Origin: a virus | Length of the DNA: 39,092 nt | Reading direction: 5' to 3' (one strand) | IMG/VR virus record: IMGVR_UViG_3300035070_000750 | Coordinates: 1-39,092 of that record | In this document: piece by piece, positions 12,791 to 20,641 of the stretch | Layout of the letters: the number at the start of each line of letters is the position of its first letter | Numbering within the stretch: the stretch's first letter is position 1 | The notes under the pieces: generated by a model | Database searches by the model: none | The model's input: only the letters and a program-made list of their open reading frames with translations | What the model was told of the DNA's origin: nothing | Position numbers and translations under genes: made by a program

Positions 12791-14441
12791 GAAATGCTTT
12801 ACCCATAGCACCTTTGTTCCAACAAAAATTCAAAGCGCATCCTGCTTTATATTTTGTCCATGAGAAGTCCATTGCATTGACTTGAATGCCTTGGTCCAAC
12901 AGAAGGCTTCTTTGCTTATCAGAGGCCCTGTTATTGAGCCAGCGCTTGGTTTTATTGGCGGCGTTACTGTCTTCTATTTCACGCAAGAAATCATCGGCTG
13001 CTGACATAGCATGAACCTTCTCACCAATCGCTACTGTGCGGACACGACCTTTGTTCTGTTTGACCATTGCAACCCACATGTTGTCTTTCATGTGGCCTAC
13101 AAATGCAAATCCCTGAAAGCCCATAGCCATCAGTGCGCTTCCCTCTTGAAATGGATTGATCCACATGAAGGGAGATAGCTGCATTAGATCGTATTCAGTC
13201 ATGATGAATTTTTCTAGCGAAGCTTTTTCTTCTGCTACAAACTCATGACCACATATTGGACACTCTGATACACGAGCATGAACCTCTGACTCACACTCTG
13301 GACAAATTTTTGTGGGTGCTTCGCCCTCAACCGTTTTGTCCCTTCCATCAAGATTGGCAACATCATCAATGCTGCCGTGCGTAATCACAGACGTACCAAA
13401 GTCCATGACGATGCAATCAGTCTTGACTGTGTTTGGGTATAACTCAGGATCAACAATGCGTAGCCCACGCCCAATCATCTGAACCATTGTGCCTTTCTGA
13501 GAGCATGGTCGCGTTAGAATGACACAAGACACAGGTGGAGCATCAAACCCCTCTGTAAGCACGGCTACGTTGACCACAACCTGCAAATCACCATGCTCAA
13601 GGTCATGGAGCATTTGCGATCTTTCTTCTTTTGGCGTTTCTCCTGTTACAAAGTTTGCGGCAACACCAGATGCAAGAAACGCATCGCAAAGATGTTCGGC
13701 ATGTTTGACTGTGGAGCAGAACACAACTGTTTTTCTATTGCCTGCTTTTTCACGCCATTCTTGAACAATTCTATCGTTAATGACTTGGTGGTCCATAATC
13801 GCGGCGACTTCTTCCATGTCATATTCTTTGCCGCGTTTTGTGACATTATCCAGTTGATCATTGATACCTAAATCAACGACAAATGTTTTGGGACGAACCA
13901 GAAACCCTTCTTGTATTAAAGAGCCGATTTCGATTTGGTGTGCGCAGTTGTTAAATACATCGCGCAATCCCTTTCCATCGCCCCGATTGGGTGTGGCTGT
14001 AAAGCCCACAATCTCTGCGCTGTCGTTATCTTCAAGCACGGCATCTACCACACGGCGATACGTCTTCGCCGCAGCGTGATGGCCTTCATCAATTACCACC
14101 ATGTCGAACTTTGGGCGATCTCTCAGGTTACGCTCACGCGATATGGTCTGGACCATTGAGAAGACTGCATCTCCATCCCAATGCTTGACCGTGCCATTGA
14201 CTATGCTTGTGGTGATGTACGGATTTACCTTTTTGAACTTGGACTCATTTTGCTCAACAAGTTCGTCGCGGTGCTGCACGACTAAAATCTTTTTGCCTTC
14301 TTTATGTCGCTTGCCGATAAGGGCAGAAAGCATGATGGTTTTGCCTGCACCTGTTGGTGCTACAACTAATGTGTTGCCGTGCTTGTCGAGTGCTTTGATA
14401 GCATCGCTTACGGCTACCTCTTGGTAGGGACGTAGTAACAT
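12759..14441 (-). CDS. SF2 DExH helicase with zinc ribbon, 560 aa
   Basis: A superfamily 2 helicase. Q-like LRPYQ at the start, Walker A APTGAGKT (28-35), DEGH (117-120), TAT (147-149), and QMIGRGLR (320-327) as motif VI; both RecA lobes are present. A CPEC/CPIC zinc ribbon follows at 379-396, then a C-terminal extension of 160 residues without recognised motif that probably targets substrate. Similar helicases in phage recombination modules act in replication restart or branch migration. The upstream 97 bases are highly structured. Confidence 0.85.
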   Translation of the reverse strand: MLLRPYQEVAVSDAIKALDKHGNTLVVAPTGAGKTIMLSALIGKRHKEGKKILVVQHRDELVEQNESKFKKVNPYITTSIVNGTVKHWDGDAVFSMVQTISRERNLRDRPKFDMVVIDEGHHAAAKTYRRVVDAVLEDNDSAEIVGFTATPNRGDGKGLRDVFNNCAHQIEIGSLIQEGFLVRPKTFVVDLGINDQLDNVTKRGKEYDMEEVAAIMDHQVINDRIVQEWREKAGNRKTVVFCSTVKHAEHLCDAFLASGVAANFVTGETPKEERSQMLHDLEHGDLQVVVNVAVLTEGFDAPPVSCVILTRPCSQKGTMVQMIGRGLRIVDPELYPNTVKTDCIVMDFGTSVITHGSIDDVANLDGRDKTVEGEAPTKICPECESEVHARVSECPICGHEFVAEEKASLEKFIMTEYDLMQLSPFMWINPFQEGSALMAMGFQGFAFVGHMKDNMWVAMVKQNKGRVRTVAIGEKVHAMSAADDFLREIEDSNAANKTKRWLNNRASDKQRSLLLDQGIQVNAMDFSWTKYKAGCALNFCWNKGAMGKAFHAAQDKTFGN

Positions 14442-14538
14442 AAATATACCTATTTGCTAGAATAGTAAGTTGGGGGGTTCGCGGCCCACGGCCCCCCTAT
14501 CCGTGGTCTAGCAGGCGCGGAATGGCCCTGCCGCTAGA
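14442..14538 (-). promoter_or_regulatory. Structured intercistronic region with alternative hairpins
   Basis: Between the SSB-like stop and the helicase start. In minus-strand order: a hairpin with TCTAG/CTAGA plus CAGG/CCTG arms (14507-14538), then two incompatible stems: CCACGG (14501-14506) with CCGTGG (14486-14491), or GGGGGG (14492-14497) with CCCCCC (14472-14477). The first would trap the G-run in its loop and exclude the second. No T-run follows, so this suggests translational or processing control of the helicase. Confidence 0.5.
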
Positions 14539-15162
14539 TTATTGTTGCGCCCATGATGGAACTCCACCAGATGCTTGTGGCTGCGCAGGAGCGGCCTGTT
14601 GCATTGGTTGCGCAGCAGCAGGAGTCTGCATGACTGGCGCTTGTCCACTTGACACAAAACCTTGTGCACTAGGCGCTAAAGCTGCAATCAAACGATTGTT
14701 GTCACTGTAGCCATTAGTGCCTTTCTTAATTCCAACTTTAGCACAAATTTCCATAGCGTTTAAATCAAAAACACCTGTGATGTTACGATTTTGTTGTGCC
14801 TGTGGCGACATGTCCGCAGGATCAATGTTACGCGCACTTTCGACAATTGCCTTCAATGTACGCAAACCAATCTCTTTGGCTTGTGGGATGCCGCTTTGAC
14901 CCATCTTGTCACCATCGACGAAGACACGATCCCAGAACTTACGGCGATCAAACTCGCCACCAATGATGGTGAACTCAAGCTCCATCCACTTAGCAGCAGA
15001 GGACATTGATTTCTTAAACCAAGGCCCAGAGCCGAACTCAGGGATTTCAATATCGCCTTGCTTTACAAGAACAACTGCACGGCAAATTGTGCCATTTGGA
15101 ATTAGGGAAAACTCACGATCTTGTGGGTTATTATCGGCGGGTACGTTATTTAAATTAAGCAC
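14539..15162 (-). CDS. SSB-like protein (DUF669-like), 207 aa
   Basis: Probable single-stranded DNA-binding protein. The first 150 residues form an OB-like beta-rich region (LIPNGTICRAVVLVKQGDIE, then KWMELEFTIIGGEFDRRKFW, then FDLNAMEICAKVGIKKG), as in DUF669 phage proteins that sit beside annealing ATPases; residues 165-207 are a disordered Gln/Ala/Pro tail ending VPSWAQQ, without the acidic tip of bacterial SSB. GTG 15162 is chosen because GAGGAGG lies six bases upstream. It overlaps the Sak4-like gene, fitting a recombination pair. Confidence 0.65.
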   Translation of the reverse strand: MLNLNNVPADNNPQDREFSLIPNGTICRAVVLVKQGDIEIPEFGSGPWFKKSMSSAAKWMELEFTIIGGEFDRRKFWDRVFVDGDKMGQSGIPQAKEIGLRTLKAIVESARNIDPADMSPQAQQNRNITGVFDLNAMEICAKVGIKKGTNGYSDNNRLIAALAPSAQGFVSSGQAPVMQTPAAAQPMQQAAPAQPQASGGVPSWAQQ

Positions 15163-16024
15163 TTTGTGCCTCCTCTTCGCTAGAGTTTTGAGTTGCAGGA
15201 TCAACAAATGTTAAATCCCTTGAGTCTGGAGAGACACTAGACATCTTTTCCATCAGTTTGCCTAGATGTGGCTCTTCCAAAGTTTCGAGGCGACCAGAGC
15301 GATCTTTTGCAGGGTAGCCCCATTCATTCAATGGCTGACAAATGAATGCACGATACTGACCGTGATCCCCTGACAGGATTGCCATTGTAATTACTTCGTC
15401 AACAATTCCGGGCAATTCACGCCCTGTCTTGCTGCCTTCGATCTGAAGCGCGTATTGCTTGCGCCCATAATCATCTGTCATTTCATCAAGAATTCCAACA
15501 AAAATCACATTTTTTGTGCGGATGTGCTGAAGGTGTGTAAGCCACGACATCATTTCGCGTCCGTGCATTCCATATGCTGCGCGTGTGTCTAGCTTTCCAG
15601 AGCGATCAGATCGTGACTCTGGTTGCTGCAAGCACCACTGAAAGCACAAACGTCCTGCTACAGTAATAGAGTCAACAAAAAGAGTGTCGAACTTTCTCCA
15701 AATCTCCTCACTGTCGCCAAACATTTGAGCGACATAATCATAATGCGCTTGGCTGTATGGCTGATCTTCTGAGAGAGATGGATTTGGCCCACCTAAAAAG
15801 CAAGCCAAGTCGCGGCACTCTGTCCATGTACGCGGACGGATAACATCAATCGGGTATCCTTCGATGGCGGCATCCCCTGCTTCCAAGTCCATAAACAGTG
15901 TGGTTTCTGGATTAAGCGTTCTAGCAAGTGTGGTTTTACCCACACCGCTTGCGCCACACACCACAATCTTGTGGCCTTTTTTCTCAGCCAAACGCTGATC
16001 GGCTGTGATAATTTGCAAAGCCAT
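15155..16024 (-). CDS. Sak4-like RecA-fold single-strand annealing ATPase
   Basis: A short RecA-like ATPase. Walker A GASGVGKT at 24-31, Walker B TLFVDS with D118, and a DLEAGD acidic stretch after the first strand, as in Sak4/AAA_24 phage recombinases. Its 289 residues fit that group; there is no RecA C-terminal domain. Next to an SSB-like gene and near a Cas4-like nuclease, it likely promotes annealing-based phage recombination. Start ATG 16024 overlaps the previous stop (TAATG). Confidence 0.75.
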   Translation of the reverse strand: MALQIITADQRLAEKKGHKIVVCGASGVGKTTLARTLNPETTLFMDLEAGDAAIEGYPIDVIRPRTWTECRDLACFLGGPNPSLSEDQPYSQAHYDYVAQMFGDSEEIWRKFDTLFVDSITVAGRLCFQWCLQQPESRSDRSGKLDTRAAYGMHGREMMSWLTHLQHIRTKNVIFVGILDEMTDDYGRKQYALQIEGSKTGRELPGIVDEVITMAILSGDHGQYRAFICQPLNEWGYPAKDRSGRLETLEEPHLGKLMEKMSSVSPDSRDLTFVDPATQNSSEEEAQSA

Positions 16025-16422
16025 TATTCATCCTCCTCAATTGTAAACCCACCGACTTCAACGGTGCGGCAACGTTCCAAAACTTCCCTAACCGCAGGTG
16101 GCGCGGCTGTGTATTTGCGCTCATCAACGGCAAGCGTCAGCTTTCCATAGTGACGCGCATCCTCTGGAGCCATAGCTTCCAGAACAAGACCAAGTTCATT
16201 TTGATCCCAGACCACCTTCTTGCGCACTGTAGCCTTTAGCTTACGGTTTCCTGCAACGATGTTGGTGGTTCCAAAGTCTTTACCATCTGCGCGTAATGCG
16301 TCACACGCTTGGCTAAAGAATATATCATGTAGTTGCTCATCTACGCTTTTTAACTCATCACGCAGTTCACTGATAATGTGCTTGAGTTCGCTTCGACGAT
16401 CAAACAGTTCACGACTATTCAT
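16024..16422 (-). CDS. Recombination-module hypothetical protein, 132 aa
   Basis: N-terminal coiled coil (residues 1-37), then a small domain ending KLTLAVDERKYTAAPPAVRE and RTVEVGGFTIEEDE. Similar small proteins sit directly upstream of Sak4-type genes in other phages; none has a proven role. ATG 16422 has AAAGGAA upstream and its own promoter at 16459-16487. First gene of the leftward replication unit. Confidence 0.65.
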   Translation of the reverse strand: MNSRELFDRRSELKHIISELRDELKSVDEQLHDIFFSQACDALRADGKDFGTTNIVAGNRKLKATVRKKVVWDQNELGLVLEAMAPEDARHYGKLTLAVDERKYTAAPPAVREVLERCRTVEVGGFTIEEDE

Positions 16423-16458
16423 GTCGGTTCCTTTCCGCTTTAAATTTCTAGAACCTTA

Positions 16459-16487
16459 CCTATCCCACATGGTGAAGGATATGTCAA
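16459..16487 (-). promoter_or_regulatory. Promoter of the leftward replication unit
   Basis: On the minus strand TTGACA (16482-16487), 17 bp, then GATAGG (16459-16464), a weak -10. A single TGGGA box (16463-16467) lies next to the -10, as at the early promoters. Confidence 0.5.
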
Positions 16488-16512
16488 CGACTTTTTTAGA
16501 TAAATTTTTTTA

Positions 16513-16541
16513 TTGACATCCTAGTTCATATGCTATATAGT
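16513..16541 (+). promoter_or_regulatory. Strong sigma70-like promoter for the 16623 gene
   Basis: TTGACA at 16513-16518, 17 bp, TATAGT at 16536-16541, immediately followed by a TGGGA box (16541-16545). It is divergent from the promoter at 16459-16487. Confidence 0.75.
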
Positions 16542-16548
16542 GGGATTA

Positions 16549-16622
16549 TAGGAGGTGAGAGTTTCTAGCTCTCTTATTTTCAATCGGGGCTTTGCCCCCT
16601 TATACTCTGAAAGGAGTATGCC
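16549..16622 (+). promoter_or_regulatory. Hairpin-rich leader with sequestered ribosome-binding site
   Basis: Three successive hairpins: GAGAG/CTCTC (16557-16573), GGGGC/GCCCC around TTT (16586-16598), and ATACTC/GAGTAT (16602-16619). The last one places AAAGGAG in its loop and 3' arm, three bases before ATG 16623, so it would hide the ribosome-binding site. A second Shine-Dalgarno-like AGGAGG (16550-16555) is not followed by a usable start. Translational control is likely. Confidence 0.6.
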
Positions 16623-16964
16623 ATGCCTACCACTACCATCCCATTCGGCCTGACCTTCCGAGGTCAGAAAAATTACACTTCCAGTGAAGTCTCGAACTTC
16701 ATTGAATGTGCTGATGGCATTGAGCCATTAGAATATCGCAATCAATACATTGCGTTTCTTGAGGACTTTCTTTCGGGAAAGATCAAGCCGTCAACACAAG
16801 TTGATGTTAACATCGCGCGTGAGTTCCAAGCTGACTTGGACAACCGCGCTGACATCGACTACCGTGAAGGTCACTGGGATGATTACCCAGAGATTGTATC
16901 TGGCGGCAAATACTTTGCCAAACAAGCCGCAAAGTTAAAACGGCACATTGCTAAACACACATAA
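16623..16964 (+). CDS. Hypothetical protein, 113 aa, expressed against its neighbours
   Basis: Plus-strand gene between two leftward modules with its own promoter, structured leader and terminator, so independently controlled and probably strongly transcribed. The product is soluble, mixed-charge, with an aromatic/acidic middle (DIDYREGHWDDYPEIVSGG) and basic C-terminus (AKQAAKLKRHIAKHT). No family recognised. Confidence 0.75.
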   Translation: MPTTTIPFGLTFRGQKNYTSSEVSNFIECADGIEPLEYRNQYIAFLEDFLSGKIKPSTQVDVNIAREFQADLDNRADIDYREGHWDDYPEIVSGGKYFAKQAAKLKRHIAKHT

Positions 16965-16969
16965 TATTG

Positions 16970-16994
16970 TGGGGGCTAACGCCCCCCTTTTTTT
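16970..16994 (+). terminator. Intrinsic terminator of the 16623 gene
   Basis: GGGGGC (16971-16976) and GCCCCC (16981-16986) around TAAC, then a seven-T run. It overlaps the 3' end of the convergent DUF1064-like gene. Confidence 0.9.
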
Positions 16995-17353
16995 GACAAG
17001 AATATCTCAATGCCAAGACAAGCTTTCATTAACTTCTTCTTTAGCTTAAACTCTGGAGTCTCAACTCCCTTGGCATCTTCAATAATTGTTTCCCAATCGC
17101 CGTTGGCATTTTCTTTCTCGTAGCGGAAGTCGGCTATGTAGGTGCAAATCTTCTGACCGTTGACCTCTAATGCGAAACGAACCTGTAGCTCAAGGTTGCG
17201 CACCCTACCTGCACGTTCAAGGCTCTTTATATATAGATACCGCTCTGACTCCCATTTGGAGTCAAACTTAATGCCCTGCACCGTTACTTTTTTGTTTCCG
17301 TACTTGGCTCTTGACCCATGCCGTTTGGGATTATATACAGAAGAAAACGTCAT
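16976..17353 (-). CDS. DUF1064-like nuclease (possible Holliday-junction resolvase)
   Basis: At 125 residues it fits DUF1064, a PD-(D/E)XK-like family in phages often proposed as a resolvase. The features are KYGNKKVTVQGIKFDSKWES near the N-terminus (acid residues), YIADFRYE with a candidate catalytic Asp near residue 77, and a following EDAKGV (D-x-K-like). It ends in a basic tail. It would complement the Cas4-like nuclease, SF2 helicase and annealing ATPase. Start ATG 17353 lies 17 bases from the divergent ATG 17370, so promoters and coding regions interleave. Confidence 0.75.
   Translation of the reverse strand: MTFSSVYNPKRHGSRAKYGNKKVTVQGIKFDSKWESERYLYIKSLERAGRVRNLELQVRFALEVNGQKICTYIADFRYEKENANGDWETIIEDAKGVETPEFKLKKKLMKACLGIEIFLSKKGGR
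17311..17339 (+). promoter_or_regulatory. Promoter of the RHH gene, inside the DUF1064-like gene
   Basis: TTGACC at 17311-17316, 17 bp, TATACA at 17334-17339. A TGGGA box in the spacer (17326-17330) and another at 17357-17361 are 31 bp apart, three helical turns. The promoter lies within the opposite-strand coding sequence. Confidence 0.65.
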
Positions 17354-17369
17354 TTATGGGAAAACCTCC

Positions 17370-17579
17370 ATGCCAAATCCAGTAAAGTACAAATCAGTAA
17401 GCGTTTCAATAGCAGCTTACGATAAATTAGTAAAAATAGCGGATCATGAAGACCGTGCTATAGGTCGCCAGTTATCTCGCATGATTGATGAGTCTTATGA
17501 CGATGTGCAATCGAAGGTGGCATCTCGCTATGAAAGACGTAACAGCGTTGGCGGCATTGCTTCAGTTCTAGAAGACTAA
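17370..17579 (+). CDS. Ribbon-helix-helix-type small regulator, 69 aa
   Basis: The layout KYKSVSVSIAAYDKLVKIAD (beta strand and first helix), then EDRAIGRQLSRMIDESY (second helix), fits a ribbon-helix-helix fold as in Arc/MetJ/CopG-type proteins. Translation starts at ATG 17370 with only a weak upstream GGGA. Its promoter carries two TGGGA boxes, so it may regulate itself. Its stop overlaps the end of the convergent 1021-residue virion gene by four bases. A DNA-binding role is inferred from fold only. Confidence 0.65.
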   Translation: MPNPVKYKSVSVSIAAYDKLVKIADHEDRAIGRQLSRMIDESYDDVQSKVASRYERRNSVGGIASVLED

Positions 17580-20500
17580 AGCAGTCCTGCGTTTCCAAGA
17601 CCGCCCAGTAGTGTTGCTGCCACTGCTGGGTTTTTTCGTGCGCGATCTCTAAGTTCTTTATTAACATTAGAGCGAAGAATATCAATTACACCAACAGGAG
17701 CAGCAGGACCTCCTTTTGAGATAGTTTTAGGTATTGATATTTGAGGCATTTCAGGTTGTTGAACATTTGGAACACTTGTTCGGTTTCCTTGTTCCTGTCT
17801 AAACATAGCACGAGGAAGTACGTTTTTTGCTACACGACTACTTTGCCCATAGGTAGAACCTATTCCACGAGCAATTCCACCAGCCCTACCAGCCATCTGT
17901 CCTACGTTTATACCTTCTTCCATTGCAGCTTGGTTCATTATATCCATTACGCCTTGAGCGCGACCTTCTGGGTTATTTATAGTAGCTCGCCTCATTGCTA
18001 TATAAGCCTTTACAGATTCTGGCTTGTTAAAAATACTTACGATTGCTCTAAATTTAGCTAGTCTTCCTAGCACATTAAGCGGATGTGAAAATATTCGAGA
18101 AAACAATCCTGAAGCAGCAATAGAACCTTCTTTAGCTGCATCTCCACCAATAACAGCTAAATCGTCTGCAAAATCTTTTAATGCTTTAAAAGTTTGTTGA
18201 CCTTCTTCGTCTAAAATTTGTTTTAAAGAACCCGGTTTATATTTGCTCAAGGTTTCTTGTAAAGACCTTGCTTTTGCAGCAGATGTAAATACATCTTCGT
18301 CAACTACACTTAGCATGTCTTGAAGAACAACATTCTTCATGTTTTGTTTCATTTGAGGGTTGTAGTCAAAAAACTTCATAATTTGACGCGTTTCGCTTTC
18401 AGTCAAATTAGGGTTTGTTAAAGCCTTAACAACGTCATCATAACTCGAAGATTTGTTCGGATTGTTTAAGTCTTTAATAACACTTGTTTTGAGAGCCTCT
18501 GTTTGCTCTTTGTTTGCTTTAACAACATTTTTTAAAGAAATTATAAGATTGGAAGAACCTCCTGCATCAAAAACTCTTTGCACATCGTTTGCATTTAAAG
18601 TATTTTTTATACTTGTTTGTTCCATAACCTTTGCAAGTTTTTTAACTTCGCCCCACTCTTTGCCAAATAATTTAGGTCCAGTAGTTCCAAGTTTCATAAT
18701 ACTTTTTGCAAATGCTTTACCGTTAAACGCTTCAGGATTTATTGGATCAAGTTTAGATTCTTTTATAGCCATACTAAAGAAACGGCCTCCAAGTTCGTCC
18801 AATAATTCGTTTGGGTTATCAACTGCACTTATTACAGCCTGAAGGCGTTCAGGAGAATCTGGTTTAATAACTTTAGAAAAAAAGCCATCTGATATTGCTC
18901 GTGGACCTGCATCACCAAAGGCTTTTAAGTCTTGTATAGACCGTATAACACCAATGTTTGATAAATCTTCAAACCTACTAATGCCTTTTCTGTAATTATC
19001 ATTAGCAGTTTTGCGCAACTTTGCTGCCGCAGCTAATATTTCTCTTGTGTCTTTAGGAAGTTCTAATCCTGTAGGAAGAACTAAGCGATTAATAATATCA
19101 TCGCTGTCTAACATATTATCAAGCAAACCTTTAAGACTATTTAGTTGTTTTGTTCCTTGAGTTCCAGCACCGAACATTAAACTGTCATTAACGTGCTTTC
19201 TAAGAGAAACAAGGTTTCTAAAACTAGCTCTTCCACCCGCATCTGTTAGTTCTTTTAACGAGTTATATGCAAGACCAACGGAACCTTCTAAGAGAGATGT
19301 CCCATGATCTTCAATCATGTCATCAAATTTACTCATAAGACCACTAGTGTTAAATAATTTTAACTTACCGCCTTCTTTGAGAACCTGAACACCGTCTATA
19401 GTTACTGGAACTTGTATTTGCGCCAAAGCATCGTCTATAGCACCATAAGCACTCCGCGATACGTCATCAAAAGCATTAAATGCTTGAACTATACTGCCAA
19501 GAGTTTTTGCGTTTAAATCTAAATTCTCATCTACAGAAGCATATAGCATTTTCATGCCAGTATCTATGGCGTCAAAAGTTTCCGAGTGAGATTTTTTTAT
19601 GTTTGAATTTAATTTTGAAAATTTAGAAGGAGCGTACCACATTACGTCTTTAGCTAAACCCTCTACAGGATCACCTTTTATAGCATTAGTAAAGGTTTTC
19701 TTTTCTTCCAAAGCTACTGCTAGGTTGTTGTCCATTCTTGTTGTATTTTTTGTAGCATTTTCTCCAAAAAGTTGAGTGTAAGCTAAAGGTTCTGGAGCAC
19801 CAAGAGAACGTAAAGATTGAATATAACCTTTACTAAGTAATCTTTCGCCTTGGTCTAATTGTTTTAAAGTCACTTCATCCATTGCGCTAAGAGAGCCGCC
19901 TGCACGACCAGCAAGTGATTTGCCAGCGCGTCCTAATCCACGCACCCCTGATGCTACTATAGCGCCAGCAACTTCACCACCAGCACCAATAACAGCTTCT
20001 ATAGCTACATCTTTAGTCACATCACCAAGACTTTGAGTTTGTACTCCAAGCAATGTCTCAATGGCCTCCTCTAGTGCTTGACCACCAGCCGCACCAGCGG
20101 CTGCGCCACCAATCGAACCAATTCCAAAAGTTAAACCACCACCAAGAATAGCCCCACCAATAGAACCTATGGTTTCAGGTAAGATACCAGCGAAGTCAGA
20201 AAAATCACGCATACTAAAACCTTCATCTTCGATAATGAGGTTTTTTCCAATTGGCTCCATGCCACGGGCTTTTTGTCCTGCTTCAGTTAAGGCAAGTCGT
20301 CCAGATGGATCACGCACATAGCCATCTTCTCCAACAGTCTTTTTTAAGATTGCTTCACGATCACCTTCAGTTTCACCAAAGGACATTAAAGCGCGAAGTT
20401 TACCGTCTGCACCTGATTCATAGTCAAACATATCACGGTCTTTGTTAGTTCTTTTATCAGCAACTTGTGTTAAACTTTCACCTGAATTTAAACCAGAAAA

Positions 20501-20641
20501 AGCTAAAGACGCCATTAGGTCTGACACTTCATTAGTTTCTTTATTTTGTTTAATTGCTTGTAGAGCCTCAAAGCTCTGTCTTTCATTTAACAAACCTGAT
20601 TTTAAACCTTGAAGAAGATTATATTTTGTTCTGTCATCCAT
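17576..20641 (-). CDS. Large ejection/internal virion-type protein, 1021 aa
   Basis: Last and largest of four virion proteins. Roughly residues 150-245 form a Gly/Ala-rich hydrophobic region (SIGGAILGGGLTFGIGSIGG, then AAAGAAGGQALEEAIETLLG, then AIEAVIGAGGEVAGAIVASG) suited to membrane insertion; the rest is long helical, Lys/Leu-rich, ending in a Pro/Gly-poor basic tail. Size, hydrophobic segment and order match podovirus ejection proteins (P22 gp16/gp20 role), which form a channel for DNA. Sequence identity to these is not assumed. Start ATG 20641 overlaps the previous stop (TAATG). Confidence 0.6.
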   Translation of the reverse strand: MDDRTKYNLLQGLKSGLLNERQSFEALQAIKQNKETNEVSDLMASLAFSGLNSGESLTQVADKRTNKDRDMFDYESGADGKLRALMSFGETEGDREAILKKTVGEDGYVRDPSGRLALTEAGQKARGMEPIGKNLIIEDEGFSMRDFSDFAGILPETIGSIGGAILGGGLTFGIGSIGGAAAGAAGGQALEEAIETLLGVQTQSLGDVTKDVAIEAVIGAGGEVAGAIVASGVRGLGRAGKSLAGRAGGSLSAMDEVTLKQLDQGERLLSKGYIQSLRSLGAPEPLAYTQLFGENATKNTTRMDNNLAVALEEKKTFTNAIKGDPVEGLAKDVMWYAPSKFSKLNSNIKKSHSETFDAIDTGMKMLYASVDENLDLNAKTLGSIVQAFNAFDDVSRSAYGAIDDALAQIQVPVTIDGVQVLKEGGKLKLFNTSGLMSKFDDMIEDHGTSLLEGSVGLAYNSLKELTDAGGRASFRNLVSLRKHVNDSLMFGAGTQGTKQLNSLKGLLDNMLDSDDIINRLVLPTGLELPKDTREILAAAAKLRKTANDNYRKGISRFEDLSNIGVIRSIQDLKAFGDAGPRAISDGFFSKVIKPDSPERLQAVISAVDNPNELLDELGGRFFSMAIKESKLDPINPEAFNGKAFAKSIMKLGTTGPKLFGKEWGEVKKLAKVMEQTSIKNTLNANDVQRVFDAGGSSNLIISLKNVVKANKEQTEALKTSVIKDLNNPNKSSSYDDVVKALTNPNLTESETRQIMKFFDYNPQMKQNMKNVVLQDMLSVVDEDVFTSAAKARSLQETLSKYKPGSLKQILDEEGQQTFKALKDFADDLAVIGGDAAKEGSIAASGLFSRIFSHPLNVLGRLAKFRAIVSIFNKPESVKAYIAMRRATINNPEGRAQGVMDIMNQAAMEEGINVGQMAGRAGGIARGIGSTYGQSSRVAKNVLPRAMFRQEQGNRTSVPNVQQPEMPQISIPKTISKGGPAAPVGVIDILRSNVNKELRDRARKNPAVAATLLGGLGNAGLL

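Noticed and set aside
14467-14541. Possible tRNA-like structure in the helicase leader
   Set aside because: Stems do not form a cloverleaf and there is no T-arm GTTCGA motif or acceptor pairing.
16549-16622. Short leader peptide starting at GTG 16555
   Set aside because: The GTG touches the AGGAGG sequence, leaving no spacing, and the frame runs into the downstream gene out of phase.
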